Assembly (NCBI GenBank): GCA_964444885.1
Contig: CAYUIZ010000002.1
Location: forward strand, 32,318 to 96,317
DNA length: 64,000 nt
Direction: 5' to 3'
DNA from: CAYRGQ01 sp964444885
Lineage (GTDB): Bacteria; Bacteroidota; Bacteroidia; Sphingobacteriales; Sphingobacteriaceae
In this document: positions 26,650 through 36,393 of the stretch, one piece after another
Layout: the number at the start of each line of letters is the position of its first letter
Position numbering within the stretch: the stretch's first letter is position 1
Translations under genes and position numbers: made by a program
Notes under the pieces: model-generated
The model's input: only the letters and a program-made list of their open reading frames with translations
Databases searched by the model: none
What the model was told of the DNA's origin: nothing

Positions 26650-27720
26650 CTAGGACTCCGCGTCGATAATGGCCTGAATCTCGGCCTGCGAAAGCACCTT
26701 GTCAAAAATCCGCAGCTCGTCGATGTGGCTCAGATCAGACCGGTGGTTCCACTCCGTAAAGTTTGGCGCGCCGGAGCCGATCGACATGATCTCACATCCC
26801 GCCCAGCTGACTCCCGAAAAAGAGCCTTGGACGGCCACTTCGCCATTGACGTAAAGTATCGCCTCACCGTTGGTGATGCTGAATGCCACGTGGACCCATT
26901 CACCCCCGGCCGGGTCGAGGTGATAGGGCGCGTCCGAGTTGAACCATGAGTCGGCCGTGCCGTTGCCCACGTTAAGCGTCAGGCGCTGTTTGCCCCCTGC
27001 ATTTTCCCGGAATAACCGGAACCCGGAGGTGCGGAGGTTATTGGAGGCGTGTGCCGGACTGATGGTCAGCAAGCCGCCACGGTCGGGCACGGCGTTGAGC
27101 TTGTACCAAAATACGGCGCTGAAGTCGGGATTCGTCAACCCGGTAGTCGGTATCGTCAGGTAGCTATCTGTAGCGCCAGCATAAGCACTGCCCACACGTC
27201 CGCTAGACACAAACCCGGGATTGCCCACGCGCGAAGCCGCCTGGATGGTTACCAGTTCGACGTTGTCGCCGTCAAAGGGCATGTAAAATATTTCACCGTC
27301 GTATATCGGGCGGTACGGCTCCACCTTCTCGAAGTTAACGGTGTGGGTTGTGCTTTTTCCCGACACGTCCGTCGCGATGATCGACAGGGTGTGCTCGCCG
27401 TTGGTCAGGTCCTCGTAGGTAAATTCCTTGATGGCTTTCCGAAAATCGATAAATTCCGCAAATGTGGCTATCGAGGTGCCGTTGAGCTGGACGGTGATGT
27501 CCTTTATTTCAATATCGTCCGTCACGGTAAACTGGATGTCGATCGGCGTGACGTCTTCCGTGACGCGGATCAGCGTACCCTCAAGCGGGTAAGCGACCGT
27601 TACCACCGGTGCCTCGGCGTCCGTGCCCGGGGGCACGCTTTGCAGTTCGTCAATATAGCTGTCCTTACAAGCCGACACGACGAAAAACAGGGTTATAAAC
27701 AAGATATTTAGCTTTTTCAT
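26650..27720 (-). CDS. LamG-domain lipoprotein, SusE/F position
   Basis: 356 residues with lipobox FVVSAC. An Ig-like region (about 38-130, VVTVAYPLEGTLIRVTEDV) is followed by a concanavalin-like LamG jelly roll (about 140-350: FYMPFDGDN, FSAVFWYKL, EWVHVAFSITNGEAILYVNG, HIDELRIFDKVLS). It directly follows SusD, the place usually held by SusE/SusF surface glycan-binding proteins, and probably serves that role. No catalytic motif seen. Confidence 0.8.
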   Translation of the reverse strand: MKKLNILFITLFFVVSACKDSYIDELQSVPPGTDAEAPVVTVAYPLEGTLIRVTEDVTPIDIQFTVTDDIEIKDITVQLNGTSIATFAEFIDFRKAIKEFTYEDLTNGEHTLSIIATDVSGKSTTHTVNFEKVEPYRPIYDGEIFYMPFDGDNVELVTIQAASRVGNPGFVSSGRVGSAYAGATDSYLTIPTTGLTNPDFSAVFWYKLNAVPDRGGLLTISPAHASNNLRTSGFRLFRENAGGKQRLTLNVGNGTADSWFNSDAPYHLDPAGGEWVHVAFSITNGEAILYVNGEVAVQGSFSGVSWAGCEIMSIGSGAPNFTEWNHRSDLSHIDELRIFDKVLSQAEIQAIIDAES

Positions 27721-27759
27721 TGCAATAACATTAAACGTTATAAACTTCTTCGTTATTCG

Positions 27760-29301
27760 TTACTCGCCCCGCAGCTGGGGCAAAATGCCTTGCTGTTCGA
27801 GCGGATAGGGCAAGAAGCGATGGACGCCGGGCTGGTATGTCTTGCCTTCATGCGTCAATTCGCTGGTGCGGTCGTGGCGGACCAGGTCGTAGAAACGCAC
27901 GCCCCACTCCATGCCCAGCTCCGCAAACTTCTCGTCCAGCACGTCATCAAGCGTCACCCCCGAAAGGCTAGGCAGGTTGGCGCGGCTGCGGACCGCATTG
28001 ACTGCGTCATCGGCCGTCATCACCGAGCTTCCGGCACCACTCACCATCGCTTCGGCATGCATGAGCAGGATCTCGGCGTATCGGATTACGGTAAAGTTGT
28101 TGTTAGACCCATAGCCTGTCCGCCCTTCGATAAGCTGTGTCGAGGGTAAATAATGCTTGCCGCTCAGGTACTGGTAGCGCGGGTGGTTAAGAAACACGTC
28201 ATTGCTCGCCGTGCGGTTGGTCACCCACTCGGGCAATGTCGCGTAATTCGGGTCTTCCTGAATCGACGCTATTCCGGCTGGCGTGAACAGCACCGTTACG
28301 GGCAGGCGCTTCTGCTCGTTGCGATCGATCATAAACTTAACGTATTTTTGGGTGGGCTCCCAAAAGCCCCATCCGCCACCTACGCCAGGCCGAGCCGGCG
28401 TCCATGATGCGGAAGGCGGGCCAAAGAACGCAAAGTTGTAGTTGTTGGCCGTGCCTGTACCGGTGCCAAAGTCCGAATACTGCAATTCAAACAGCTTTTC
28501 GTCATTCAGCTTTCCCGGAATGTTGAACAAGTTATAATAATCATTTTCGAGGCGGAACAGCCCGCTGCCAATGATTTGGCCCGTTGCTTCGGTAACGCCG
28601 TTCCAGTTCTTCAGTTCCAAATTAGCCATCGCTTTGATTGCTAAGGCCGTGTACCGCGTCATCCCTCCGCGGATATCCGTCCGTTGGTTGGGGTGTACGT
28701 TGGGTAGCGACGGGATTGCCTCGTCCATCAGCGCCGACACATGCTGCATCACCTGCTCAAAGCTCGAAAGTTCCACGTTGAACAGGTCTGCGGGCTCAGA
28801 GCTTCGGGGGATGAGGATACTTCCCCACAACCGGGCCAGCTGAATGAGTTCAAAGCCTTGCATCACTTTCACCTCCGCAATGTACTGTTGGGCGGTAGCG
28901 TCACTTGCGCCTGCCTCACGGTACTTGCCAATCTCCTCAATCGCGCCGTGCCAGTAGATCAGGTCGGTATAGAGGTTGAGCCAGGTCGAGTTATAGAGCC
29001 AAAAGTTGCGGTCGTATCGAAACGCGTCGGTTTCGATCAACGGGGCTTGGTCGCCGGCGGCATTCACATCATCGCCACGCACAGCAAGCGTGGGGAAGGT
29101 CTCCCACTGCAGGTTGTACAGCTCTCCGTATGCGCCGTACAGCAACAACACCATATTTTCAGACTGCGAATAGTCGGTCTCTTCGGCTATTTGCTGGTTT
29201 TCGAGGGGCGCATCCAGTTGTTTCTCGCAAGCGGTGCCAAACACGAAGACCATAGCGATCACCGGAGCCCATTTTATATATCTTAACGGTTTCATAATCA
29301 T
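27760..29301 (-). CDS. susD: SusD/RagB-family glycan-binding outer-membrane lipoprotein
   Basis: 513 residues; start at 29301 or at the in-frame ATG 29295. Lipobox VFGTACEKQ. The SusD fold is shown by the helical TPR-like pattern and the C-terminal run NFTVIRYAEILLMHAEAM and ELGMEWGVRFYDLVRHDR. SusD forms the lid over the SusC channel and binds the glycan at the cell surface. It starts 12 bases after the susC stop. Confidence 0.95.
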   Translation of the reverse strand: MIMKPLRYIKWAPVIAMVFVFGTACEKQLDAPLENQQIAEETDYSQSENMVLLLYGAYGELYNLQWETFPTLAVRGDDVNAAGDQAPLIETDAFRYDRNFWLYNSTWLNLYTDLIYWHGAIEEIGKYREAGASDATAQQYIAEVKVMQGFELIQLARLWGSILIPRSSEPADLFNVELSSFEQVMQHVSALMDEAIPSLPNVHPNQRTDIRGGMTRYTALAIKAMANLELKNWNGVTEATGQIIGSGLFRLENDYYNLFNIPGKLNDEKLFELQYSDFGTGTGTANNYNFAFFGPPSASWTPARPGVGGGWGFWEPTQKYVKFMIDRNEQKRLPVTVLFTPAGIASIQEDPNYATLPEWVTNRTASNDVFLNHPRYQYLSGKHYLPSTQLIEGRTGYGSNNNFTVIRYAEILLMHAEAMVSGAGSSVMTADDAVNAVRSRANLPSLSGVTLDDVLDEKFAELGMEWGVRFYDLVRHDRTSELTHEGKTYQPGVHRFLPYPLEQQGILPQLRGE

Positions 29302-29313
29302 CGTTTTATAACA

Positions 29314-32300
29314 TTAAAGTTTAATGGTCACTCCTAGGGTGTAAATCGCAGGGATTGGATACACCTGCCGGTCTACGCCGTTTGAAACCTCGGGGTTAAA
29401 GCCGTTGTATTTAAACACCGTCAGCGGGCGCTCCGCTGTCAAGGTGAGGCGGGTCTCCGGCAAGCGGCCGTCCCGGTAGTCCTGGCCGAAAAACGTGTAC
29501 GACAAGCGCACGTTTTGAATCCGGAAGTACGATCCGTCCTCGACGAAATATTCGCTGAGGCGCTGATTCCAAGGGCGACGAATACCCGAAGCGGAGGGGT
29601 ACCGGTCGGACGTTCCTGGTCCCCGCCACATGTTGGTGGCCAAATCCGCATCGATGTTCGTATCGTTGGTGAAGATTACCTCGCCGCGCTTGCGGTTGAG
29701 AATGCTGTAACCGGACTGCCCTTGAAGCAGGGCCGAAAACTCAAGCTTTTTGTAGCGCATTCCGAAATTTGCACCCCATGTGAAGTTGGGCAGGTAAGAG
29801 CCTAGGACGAGCCGGTCTTCATCATTAATGAGGCCGTCGCCGTTCACATCGCGGTAGATCAAGTCACCGGCTTGCAAGTTGGCTTCCTGAATAAATTCCC
29901 GTGAGTAACCACTGGCTTGTTCCATACCGGCCAGGTCTGCCGCATTACTAGCCTGTCCCTGTTGGAACACGCCCACCACTTCGTAGCCGTAGAATGCTTG
30001 GTAGGGATGCCCGATGATGGACCGCTGGCGGAATTCAGCCGATCCAGCGTCTAGGCCGTCAGCACCGCCTAAGCCCAGCACGGTATTCTTCAATGTCGCG
30101 ATATTACCGCCCACCGAATAGGAAAGGTCGTCGGTAAGCTGGTCGCTCCAGTCCAAGGCAATCTCCACGCCTTCGTTTCGGATTTCGCCTACACTCCGCC
30201 GCTCGTTGGCACGAAATACGGGCGGAACGATGCCTACAGAGAGGTTACGCGTGTCGCGGATGAAGTAATCCGCCGTCAGCGACAACCGGTTGTTCAGGAA
30301 CCTGGCGTCGACACCCAAGTTGGTTTCTACTGTCGTCTCCCACGCCGTGATCAAGTCGAACGTCGGGTTTAGGCGCCTTCCGATGTAACGGATATCGTTG
30401 ATTGCGAGGTTGTTTTCCTCTACCGTCGGGCGGCCCACGGAGGGGCTAATAGCGTCGTTGCCGAGCTGGCCCCACGACCCCCGAAACTTCAGGAAATCGA
30501 TGCCGTTCACGTCAAAGAACTCCTCCTCGGTGGGCACCCAACCCAAACCGATGGTGGCAAAGTTGCCCCAGCGTTCCTGGAACTTGTTGTTGCCATCTCG
30601 GCGGAACGTTCCGTACACTAAGTAGCGGCTGTCATAATTGTATGCCGCCCGCGCGAAGAACGATAAATAGTTGAGGTTGGAATTGATGCCTGCGTTGTCC
30701 GTGATGCTGTTCAGGTCGTAGTCCGTCGCGTTGGAGAGGTACCAGAACTGCTCGGCTTCCCACACCGGCGTCGGATTAATGGCTGTCCCACGCGCTGCGA
30801 GCAATTCCCGGTATTCGCTCCGAAAGGACTGGCCCAGCACGACGTTCAGGCTATGCTTGTCAAAGCGGTCGTCATACGTCAGGTAGTTGTCCCACACTTG
30901 GTCGAACCCGGAGGCGTGCTGCCTGCGGATAGCCGACTCAGAGTCTGTGGCGCCGTCGTTGTACGCAAAGTCGACCCGCCGGACGTTGATGTTTTCCAAA
31001 CTGTAGTTAAAGGCCGTCCGAAAGGAGAGCTTGCTGGGAACCAAATCCACGTTTGCATAGAAGTTGCCAAGCACCTTGCCCACATGGTTGCGGTTGTCAA
31101 CGTACAGCAGGGGGAACAGCGGGTTTTGGCTGCCCCGATAGCCCAACAACTGCGCATTACCCAGTTGGTAGGGTTCGGCGGCAGTATTCAGGTCGTCGTA
31201 AGCGGGCACGATCGGCACCGCAAAATACGCGCGGAACCACGCGGCGTCGTCGCCAATATACTGGCGTGCCGTACTTACGTTAAAATTGCCGCCGACAGTC
31301 AGCCAATCACGTACTTGAGCGTCGATTTTGGCGCGGAAGTTAAACCGCTTAAAGCTGTTGCGCGCTTCGTTGAGCAAGCCCTCTTGGTTAAAATAGGCCC
31401 CACCGATCGAATAACGGATGTTTTCGCCGCCGCCGCTAAAGGACAGGTTGTGGTTTTGAATGGGCGCCGCGCTCATGATCTCACTGTACCAGTCCGTGTT
31501 CACGTTGGGAATACTCGGGTCTAGCCGGCTCCTTCCGAAGCGTTGCATGGCATTTTCGACAAAAGCGATGTCCGCCGCCGCGCCAGTCTCGTTGATGTAT
31601 CGCACAAACTGCTGTGCGTTGGCCATCTTCAATACATTTTGTGGGTTTTGGATACCATAGTACCCGTCATAAAGAATTTCCGCTTTCTGGTTGTACGCGC
31701 CGGATTTGGTCTCAATCAGCACGACGCCATTACCAGCACGCACACCGTAAATGGCTGCGGCTGACGCATCTTTCAACACGGATATGGTTTCGATATCGTT
31801 GGGGTTCAGGAAGTCGATGTTGTCGAAAAACATCCCGTCGACCACGTAAAGCGGTGCGGAGGAGCCTTCGAAGGATCCAATACCGCGCAGGCGCACCGTA
31901 GGCGATGCGCCGGGCGCACCGCTACTGACGATCTGCACGCCCGCCACCCGTCCTTGCAGTGCCTGCATGGGCTGGGCATTTGGCGTTTTGGCAATGTCTT
32001 CCGCCCGCACCGTCGTAATCGCGGCAGTCACGTCCTTTTGGCGCTGGGTACCGTAGCCGATAACCACGACTTCGTCTAACGCCGTTCCTTCTTGTTCAAG
32101 CGATACATTGATGGTTGTCCGGTCGTTGACGTTGATTTCCTGCGTCGCATATCCGATAAACCTGAACACAAGCACATCATTGCCCGCGGCCTGTATAGCG
32201 TAGTTTCCGTCGGCGTCGGTTTGCGTCGCGACAGGTTTGCCAAGCACCGATACGGTCACGCCAGCCACAGCCTCGCTGGTGGCGTAGTCGATCACCCTGC

Positions 32301-32379
32301 CGCTTACCTCCTGCTGTGCTTGCGCCGTGAGCGACATCGTACATAGCAACAATAAGCAGCATGTAAATAGCTTTCTCAT
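29314..32379 (-). CDS. susC: SusC/RagA-family TonB-dependent outer-membrane transporter
   Basis: 1021 residues from ATG 32379, where a signal peptide MRKLFTCCLLLLCTMSLTAQ begins; the frame opens 22 codons earlier. A carboxypeptidase-regulatory-like domain (about 24-95) precedes the TonB-box region DEVVVIGYGT (102-111), the plug (DVTAAITTVRAEDIAKTPNA onward) and a 22-strand barrel ending in TLGVTIKL. It imports oligosaccharides using TonB energy together with the adjacent SusD. It is the first gene of the locus downstream of a 357-bp control region. Confidence 0.96.
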   Translation of the reverse strand: MRKLFTCCLLLLCTMSLTAQAQQEVSGRVIDYATSEAVAGVTVSVLGKPVATQTDADGNYAIQAAGNDVLVFRFIGYATQEINVNDRTTINVSLEQEGTALDEVVVIGYGTQRQKDVTAAITTVRAEDIAKTPNAQPMQALQGRVAGVQIVSSGAPGASPTVRLRGIGSFEGSSAPLYVVDGMFFDNIDFLNPNDIETISVLKDASAAAIYGVRAGNGVVLIETKSGAYNQKAEILYDGYYGIQNPQNVLKMANAQQFVRYINETGAAADIAFVENAMQRFGRSRLDPSIPNVNTDWYSEIMSAAPIQNHNLSFSGGGENIRYSIGGAYFNQEGLLNEARNSFKRFNFRAKIDAQVRDWLTVGGNFNVSTARQYIGDDAAWFRAYFAVPIVPAYDDLNTAAEPYQLGNAQLLGYRGSQNPLFPLLYVDNRNHVGKVLGNFYANVDLVPSKLSFRTAFNYSLENINVRRVDFAYNDGATDSESAIRRQHASGFDQVWDNYLTYDDRFDKHSLNVVLGQSFRSEYRELLAARGTAINPTPVWEAEQFWYLSNATDYDLNSITDNAGINSNLNYLSFFARAAYNYDSRYLVYGTFRRDGNNKFQERWGNFATIGLGWVPTEEEFFDVNGIDFLKFRGSWGQLGNDAISPSVGRPTVEENNLAINDIRYIGRRLNPTFDLITAWETTVETNLGVDARFLNNRLSLTADYFIRDTRNLSVGIVPPVFRANERRSVGEIRNEGVEIALDWSDQLTDDLSYSVGGNIATLKNTVLGLGGADGLDAGSAEFRQRSIIGHPYQAFYGYEVVGVFQQGQASNAADLAGMEQASGYSREFIQEANLQAGDLIYRDVNGDGLINDEDRLVLGSYLPNFTWGANFGMRYKKLEFSALLQGQSGYSILNRKRGEVIFTNDTNIDADLATNMWRGPGTSDRYPSASGIRRPWNQRLSEYFVEDGSYFRIQNVRLSYTFFGQDYRDGRLPETRLTLTAERPLTVFKYNGFNPEVSNGVDRQVYPIPAIYTLGVTIKL

Positions 32380-32736
32380 ACACACAAATAAATAAGGTTT
32401 ATAAAATCTGTTTAGTTCATCCTCTCGCACTGGCCGTGCCTGCACAAGTCACCGTGTATGTATAACAAACACGATACACAAAGGTGTGATGTATCTTTAT
32501 AAAACAAGATTTTTCTGCCTACACATTACTACATCGCGGAAAAATTAACTGCTCATATTCGGACAGGAAACTCACTATGTGTTTGGTTAACAGTTAATTA
32601 ATGAATGGTTGGTACTCTCTATATTTATCTTCATAGTGTAACTTATACACATTATATGGCGAGAGGTAATGATGTGGTACGCTGCTATTGGATTGCGTTG
32701 GAAAATCGGCTGAAGCCGGGGGGTGGGGACTGATGG
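32380..32736. other. Gap between regulator and susC: likely control region
   Basis: 357 bp without a gene, AT-rich. It should hold the susC promoter, reading leftward. No exact TAnnTTTG is present on that strand; the nearest is CACCTTTG (about 32479-32486), one mismatch. It overlaps an imperfect palindrome whose arms GATACA (32473-32478) and TGTATC (32490-32495) flank 11 bases, a possible binding site for the adjacent LuxR-type regulator. A short CGGC-TTCA-GCCG hairpin (32707-32718) followed by ATTTT lies just after the regulator's stop and may be a weak terminator. Confidence 0.4.
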
Positions 32737-35634
32737 CTACCGCTCGATGAGGAATTCGGTCAGATTTTTTCCTGGGGGGAGGTTGAGTTTTTTACGAAGC
32801 CGGTAGCGGCGGATTTCGACACCCCTTGTGGTGATGTTGAGCAATGAAGCAATCTCTTTGCTGCTCATGTTCATCCGCAAATACGCGCAAAGTTTCAGGT
32901 CGTTCGGCACGAGTTCGGGGTGGTCGGTTTTCAGGCGTTTGAAGAAGTTTTCGTGCGCTTCGTTGAAACTATTCTCGAAGAGATTCCAGTCCCGCTCGTC
33001 GCTGCGGGCGTCGTCGATAATCTTATTGATTTTCAGTAGCTGTTCGTTGGAGAGTTTGCGGCCGTCTTTGTCCTTGAGCTGGAGCAATTCGTCGTGGACA
33101 TTGGTCAGCATTTCGTTTTTGTAGACAATGTTCATCGCCGCGTTGGCCAATTCGCGCCGCTTATTCGCTAATTCCCGCTCGAGCTGCTCGTTTTTAAGCT
33201 GCATGAGCCGGTGTTCGTTTTCCTCGGCTTTTTGCTTGAGCAGGTCTTGTTGCCGCTGAGCCATGCTTTTCTGCACGAGCAGGCGGTGCTTCTTGATCTT
33301 GTATGCGTACCATTTGCGTACGCCGATCAGGATGAGGAGCAACAGCACGGCATACGCGGCTATGGCTTTCCAAGACAGGTACCAGGGATGCTTGATGACG
33401 AACCGGAAAGTCGACACCTCCGACACCGTACCATCGGGCGCCATGGCCCGCACCCGAAAAGCATATTCACCCCACCGCAAGTTTGTAAATTCGCGCTGCG
33501 CTTCCTCAGACCATTCCGACCAGGTGCGGGAGTGTCCCTCCAGGTAGAACTGGTACTTAAGCGGCACGACGCTATACCAAGGCGCCGCGTAGCGGATACG
33601 GATATTGTTGTGTTTGTACGGGATTTCGGGGGAGATTGCCAAGCTGTACGTATCGCCCAACAGGCTATCCGTGATGTTGTGCACGGCCCTGATCAACGGG
33701 GCAGGAAACGTAGCGCGTTGTGGCTCATTTTCGGGCTGCTGGTAGATCGCGAAACCATTGTCGAGACTGATCAGAAAGAGCCTTTCATTGACTTGGTTAA
33801 TGTTTTCATAGTGCTTCATCATCCGGTCCGTAAGCGCCGCAAACCGGGCAGAGTCGATCGATAGCGTGCCGTCAGGACCGAAGCGTGCTAAGGCCACCCG
33901 GGCCTCCTGAATGAACCAATATTGATTGGGGCCGGCGTCGATAATCTTGTTGGCGGTAGCGAATGAGCCGACTTTCTCATTCAGCTGGTCATAGCGGGAA
34001 AACCGATTGCTTATCTCGTCGTATTGGTAGAAACCACTGTCCGTCGCGAAGACGGTTTTTCCCGACAGGGAGAACACATCCGTCCGTTTGGCTTCTGCGG
34101 GAAGCCCATCGCCGGGCCCAAAGGGCTGGGCATGGTCCACGTGGGTAAATTCGGCGTTAAACGTAAGAAGATAGAGGCCTTGGTAGCCACTCGCCCAAAG
34201 CTTATCAAGTCCGAAACGCTGCATGAATTCGGTGGGGCGGTTAAACCCGGTGATACGGTGCGCAAGTTTCCATGTTGATGCTGGTGTTTTGTCAAACAAG
34301 GCTACACCGGTGTACGTGCCCTGCAGCATCTTTCCGGGCCGCTCATGAAGGGGGAGAAAGGTCCAGCCGCCGGTGACGCCTGAAATTTTCTCCAGCCGGT
34401 TGCCCACAACCCGGAAGGTCCCTTCATTATGGCCGCATAGCAACTCTCCGTCTATCACTGCCAGATCCCACACTTGGCCTTGGGAGTTGGCCACCAAACT
34501 AAACTGAAATGGCTGATAACGGTTAATGCCCGGCCACTCGCTGTAGTACAGGCCTTGGTTCGTCCCCAAATATATCTTTCCGCCGAACAGCTGCGCGGTA
34601 TACACCGTGCCGATGAGACCCGATTGGTCTGTGTAATAATACACCGGAGCCGTGATTTCGAGCCGATCTATGCCGTTGTCGAGCCCTACCCAGATGTTTT
34701 CCTGCCGGTCGATCGAGATGCTGAGAACGGTGTTGTTTTGGAGCCCATTCGTTTTGTTAATGTGCTGCACCAACTCACCTTCCTTGTTTAGGATGACGAC
34801 ACCGTTTAGGATGGTACCGAAAGCGAAGTTATCCGGCGATATCCGGAGTCCGTTGTTGAGCTGCGCCGTCCGCAACAGCCCTTGCGCCTCATTCTGCCAC
34901 GGGCTAATCATTCCCTTGCTATCCATCAGGAACAATCCTGCTTTGGCCGTACCGATGAGAATTGTACCGTTGCCGAAGGAAAGCATGCTGAGCACGTTGG
35001 TGCTGGCCAGGCTCTCGCGTCCCGGCACGGGAATCAGCGAGGTGCCGACGAGTTCGTGAAGACCCGAAGGGATAAGTTCGACAAACACCCGCCCTTCCAC
35101 ATAATAGGAGAAAAGGAACGGTTGCCCTTCACCACGAACGACCTCGATGGTGTTGTTTTGGTAAATATAGAGGGTAGAAAACGACTGGAAGATCACCTGG
35201 TCTTCCACAAAAAGAATTTTCCATATCTCGCCACTGGCCAACGGTTCCTCGCCGCTAGCCAATACGCTGAGGGAATGGTAAGCCAGCTGTCCGTCGCCGC
35301 CCGCTTCCCAATAGCCAAACTCACCCTGTCCGCCCGTGTACACTTTTCCATCGGCCGCCACGGCCACGCTACGCACTGTGCTTCGGTTGGGTAGCGGGTG
35401 CAAGTTCCAATGCTGCCCGTCAAAGGCCAGCAACCCTTCGGTATTCCCTGCGTAGATCAGCCCGTTTTGTCCGGGCGCGATAGACCAATTCTGGTTCCCC
35501 GCCCGATAATCCGACTTGGTGTACTGCTGCACCAGCGGGCTCCCGACACGCTGAATCTCCTGAGCGGTCAGACTGTGCGCCAAGCAGGCAAACAACCCAT
35601 AAAGCAATACCCGAAAAGTGGTAAGTTTTTGCAT
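32737..35634 (-). CDS. Transmembrane propeller sensor with cytoplasmic LuxR-type HTH
   Basis: 965 residues from ATG 35634, which opens a signal peptide. The first roughly 640 residues are beta-propeller repeats of the two-component-regulator type (SIAPGQNGLIYAGNTEG, DRQENIWVGLDNGIDRL), followed by a triple-tyrosine (Y_Y_Y) domain, one membrane helix (about 750-771), a coiled coil rich in Gln, Glu and Lys, and a C-terminal LuxR-like helix-turn-helix (about 905-960: MSSKEIASLLNITTRGVEIR). There is no histidine kinase or receiver domain, so it is a single-chain membrane receptor and DNA-binding protein rather than a hybrid two-component system. Next to susC on the same strand, it probably activates the locus when it senses a glycan fragment. 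Confidence 0.88.
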   Translation of the reverse strand: MQKLTTFRVLLYGLFACLAHSLTAQEIQRVGSPLVQQYTKSDYRAGNQNWSIAPGQNGLIYAGNTEGLLAFDGQHWNLHPLPNRSTVRSVAVAADGKVYTGGQGEFGYWEAGGDGQLAYHSLSVLASGEEPLASGEIWKILFVEDQVIFQSFSTLYIYQNNTIEVVRGEGQPFLFSYYVEGRVFVELIPSGLHELVGTSLIPVPGRESLASTNVLSMLSFGNGTILIGTAKAGLFLMDSKGMISPWQNEAQGLLRTAQLNNGLRISPDNFAFGTILNGVVILNKEGELVQHINKTNGLQNNTVLSISIDRQENIWVGLDNGIDRLEITAPVYYYTDQSGLIGTVYTAQLFGGKIYLGTNQGLYYSEWPGINRYQPFQFSLVANSQGQVWDLAVIDGELLCGHNEGTFRVVGNRLEKISGVTGGWTFLPLHERPGKMLQGTYTGVALFDKTPASTWKLAHRITGFNRPTEFMQRFGLDKLWASGYQGLYLLTFNAEFTHVDHAQPFGPGDGLPAEAKRTDVFSLSGKTVFATDSGFYQYDEISNRFSRYDQLNEKVGSFATANKIIDAGPNQYWFIQEARVALARFGPDGTLSIDSARFAALTDRMMKHYENINQVNERLFLISLDNGFAIYQQPENEPQRATFPAPLIRAVHNITDSLLGDTYSLAISPEIPYKHNNIRIRYAAPWYSVVPLKYQFYLEGHSRTWSEWSEEAQREFTNLRWGEYAFRVRAMAPDGTVSEVSTFRFVIKHPWYLSWKAIAAYAVLLLLILIGVRKWYAYKIKKHRLLVQKSMAQRQQDLLKQKAEENEHRLMQLKNEQLERELANKRRELANAAMNIVYKNEMLTNVHDELLQLKDKDGRKLSNEQLLKINKIIDDARSDERDWNLFENSFNEAHENFFKRLKTDHPELVPNDLKLCAYLRMNMSSKEIASLLNITTRGVEIRRYRLRKKLNLPPGKNLTEFLIER

Positions 35635-35658
35635 AACCGTAATAAACCGAGACGCATA

Positions 35659-35666
35659 CAAACATA
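35659..35666 (-). promoter_or_regulatory. -7 element TATGTTTG upstream of the locus regulator
   Basis: TATGTTTG on the minus strand matches TAnnTTTG, 24 bases before the ATG at 35634, and supports that start. Confidence 0.45.
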
Positions 35667-35907
35667 ACTATTTGTGCGGGGTTGCCCGTGCTATCCGGGT
35701 CTATTTTTCTCGCAGCGAGGGATGCCCGAACCTTCCGTCACGCTGGTTGGACAATCCGATTTAGCCCCGCTCATTCGGCCTATACGCCGTTACCGCCTTG
35801 CTCCCCAATGCCGTACTCCCGGCAAACAAGCTTCTAATCAACGGCTTCCATACTTTATAAAACCAAAGTCTTTTTGTAACTTGGCGGCTCAATTAACGCG
35901 CTCTGCT

Positions 35908-36294
35908 ATGACGACACAAACGACAGACGGCGTCAAAGTTTCCATTGAGACGGTCTACCAACCCGAATATTCCAGTCCGGAAAACGAACATTTCATGTTT
36001 GCGTATAAAGTTCGTATCGAAAACCAGAGCGCTTACCGCATCCAGCTCTTGCGCCGGCATTGGCTCATTTTTGACTCCAAAGGTCCTAAGCGCGAGGTAG
36101 AGGGGGAAGGGGTCGTTGGCCTGCAACCCATCCTCGAACCCGGCGAACAGCACGAGTATGTATCCGGCTGCAACCTGAAAAGCGATATGGGCAGCATGGA
36201 AGGGACATACCTCATGTCGCGCGAAATAGATGGAGCCAAGTTTTCCGTACGGATTCCCAAATTCGTGCTTGTCCCACCACACCGCCTGAATTAA
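35908..36294 (+). CDS. apaG: Co2+/Mg2+ efflux protein ApaG
   Basis: 128 residues from ATG 35908, the normal ApaG length; the frame opens earlier but that part is not conserved. Motifs are FMFAYKVRIENQS, LRRHWLI, VVGLQPILEPGEQHEY and MEGTYLM. The protein has a fibronectin-III-like fold. Its biochemical role is poorly defined; the efflux name comes from genetics in enteric bacteria. Confidence 0.92.
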   Translation: MTTQTTDGVKVSIETVYQPEYSSPENEHFMFAYKVRIENQSAYRIQLLRRHWLIFDSKGPKREVEGEGVVGLQPILEPGEQHEYVSGCNLKSDMGSMEGTYLMSREIDGAKFSVRIPKFVLVPPHRLN

Positions 36295-36367
36295 GCCGTT
36301 CCGCATCGTGTGGCAGACCGACCGCTGCCGGTATCTTGGCAAATATACAGGCTCTCATTAATTTCCG

Positions 36368-36375
36368 TATTTTTG
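36368..36375 (+). promoter_or_regulatory. -7 element TATTTTTG upstream of the NAD(P)-binding reductase
   Basis: TATTTTTG matches TAnnTTTG and lies 18 bases before the ATG at 36394. Confidence 0.4.
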
Positions 36376-36393
36376 TACCCTAAGGTTGTTGAA

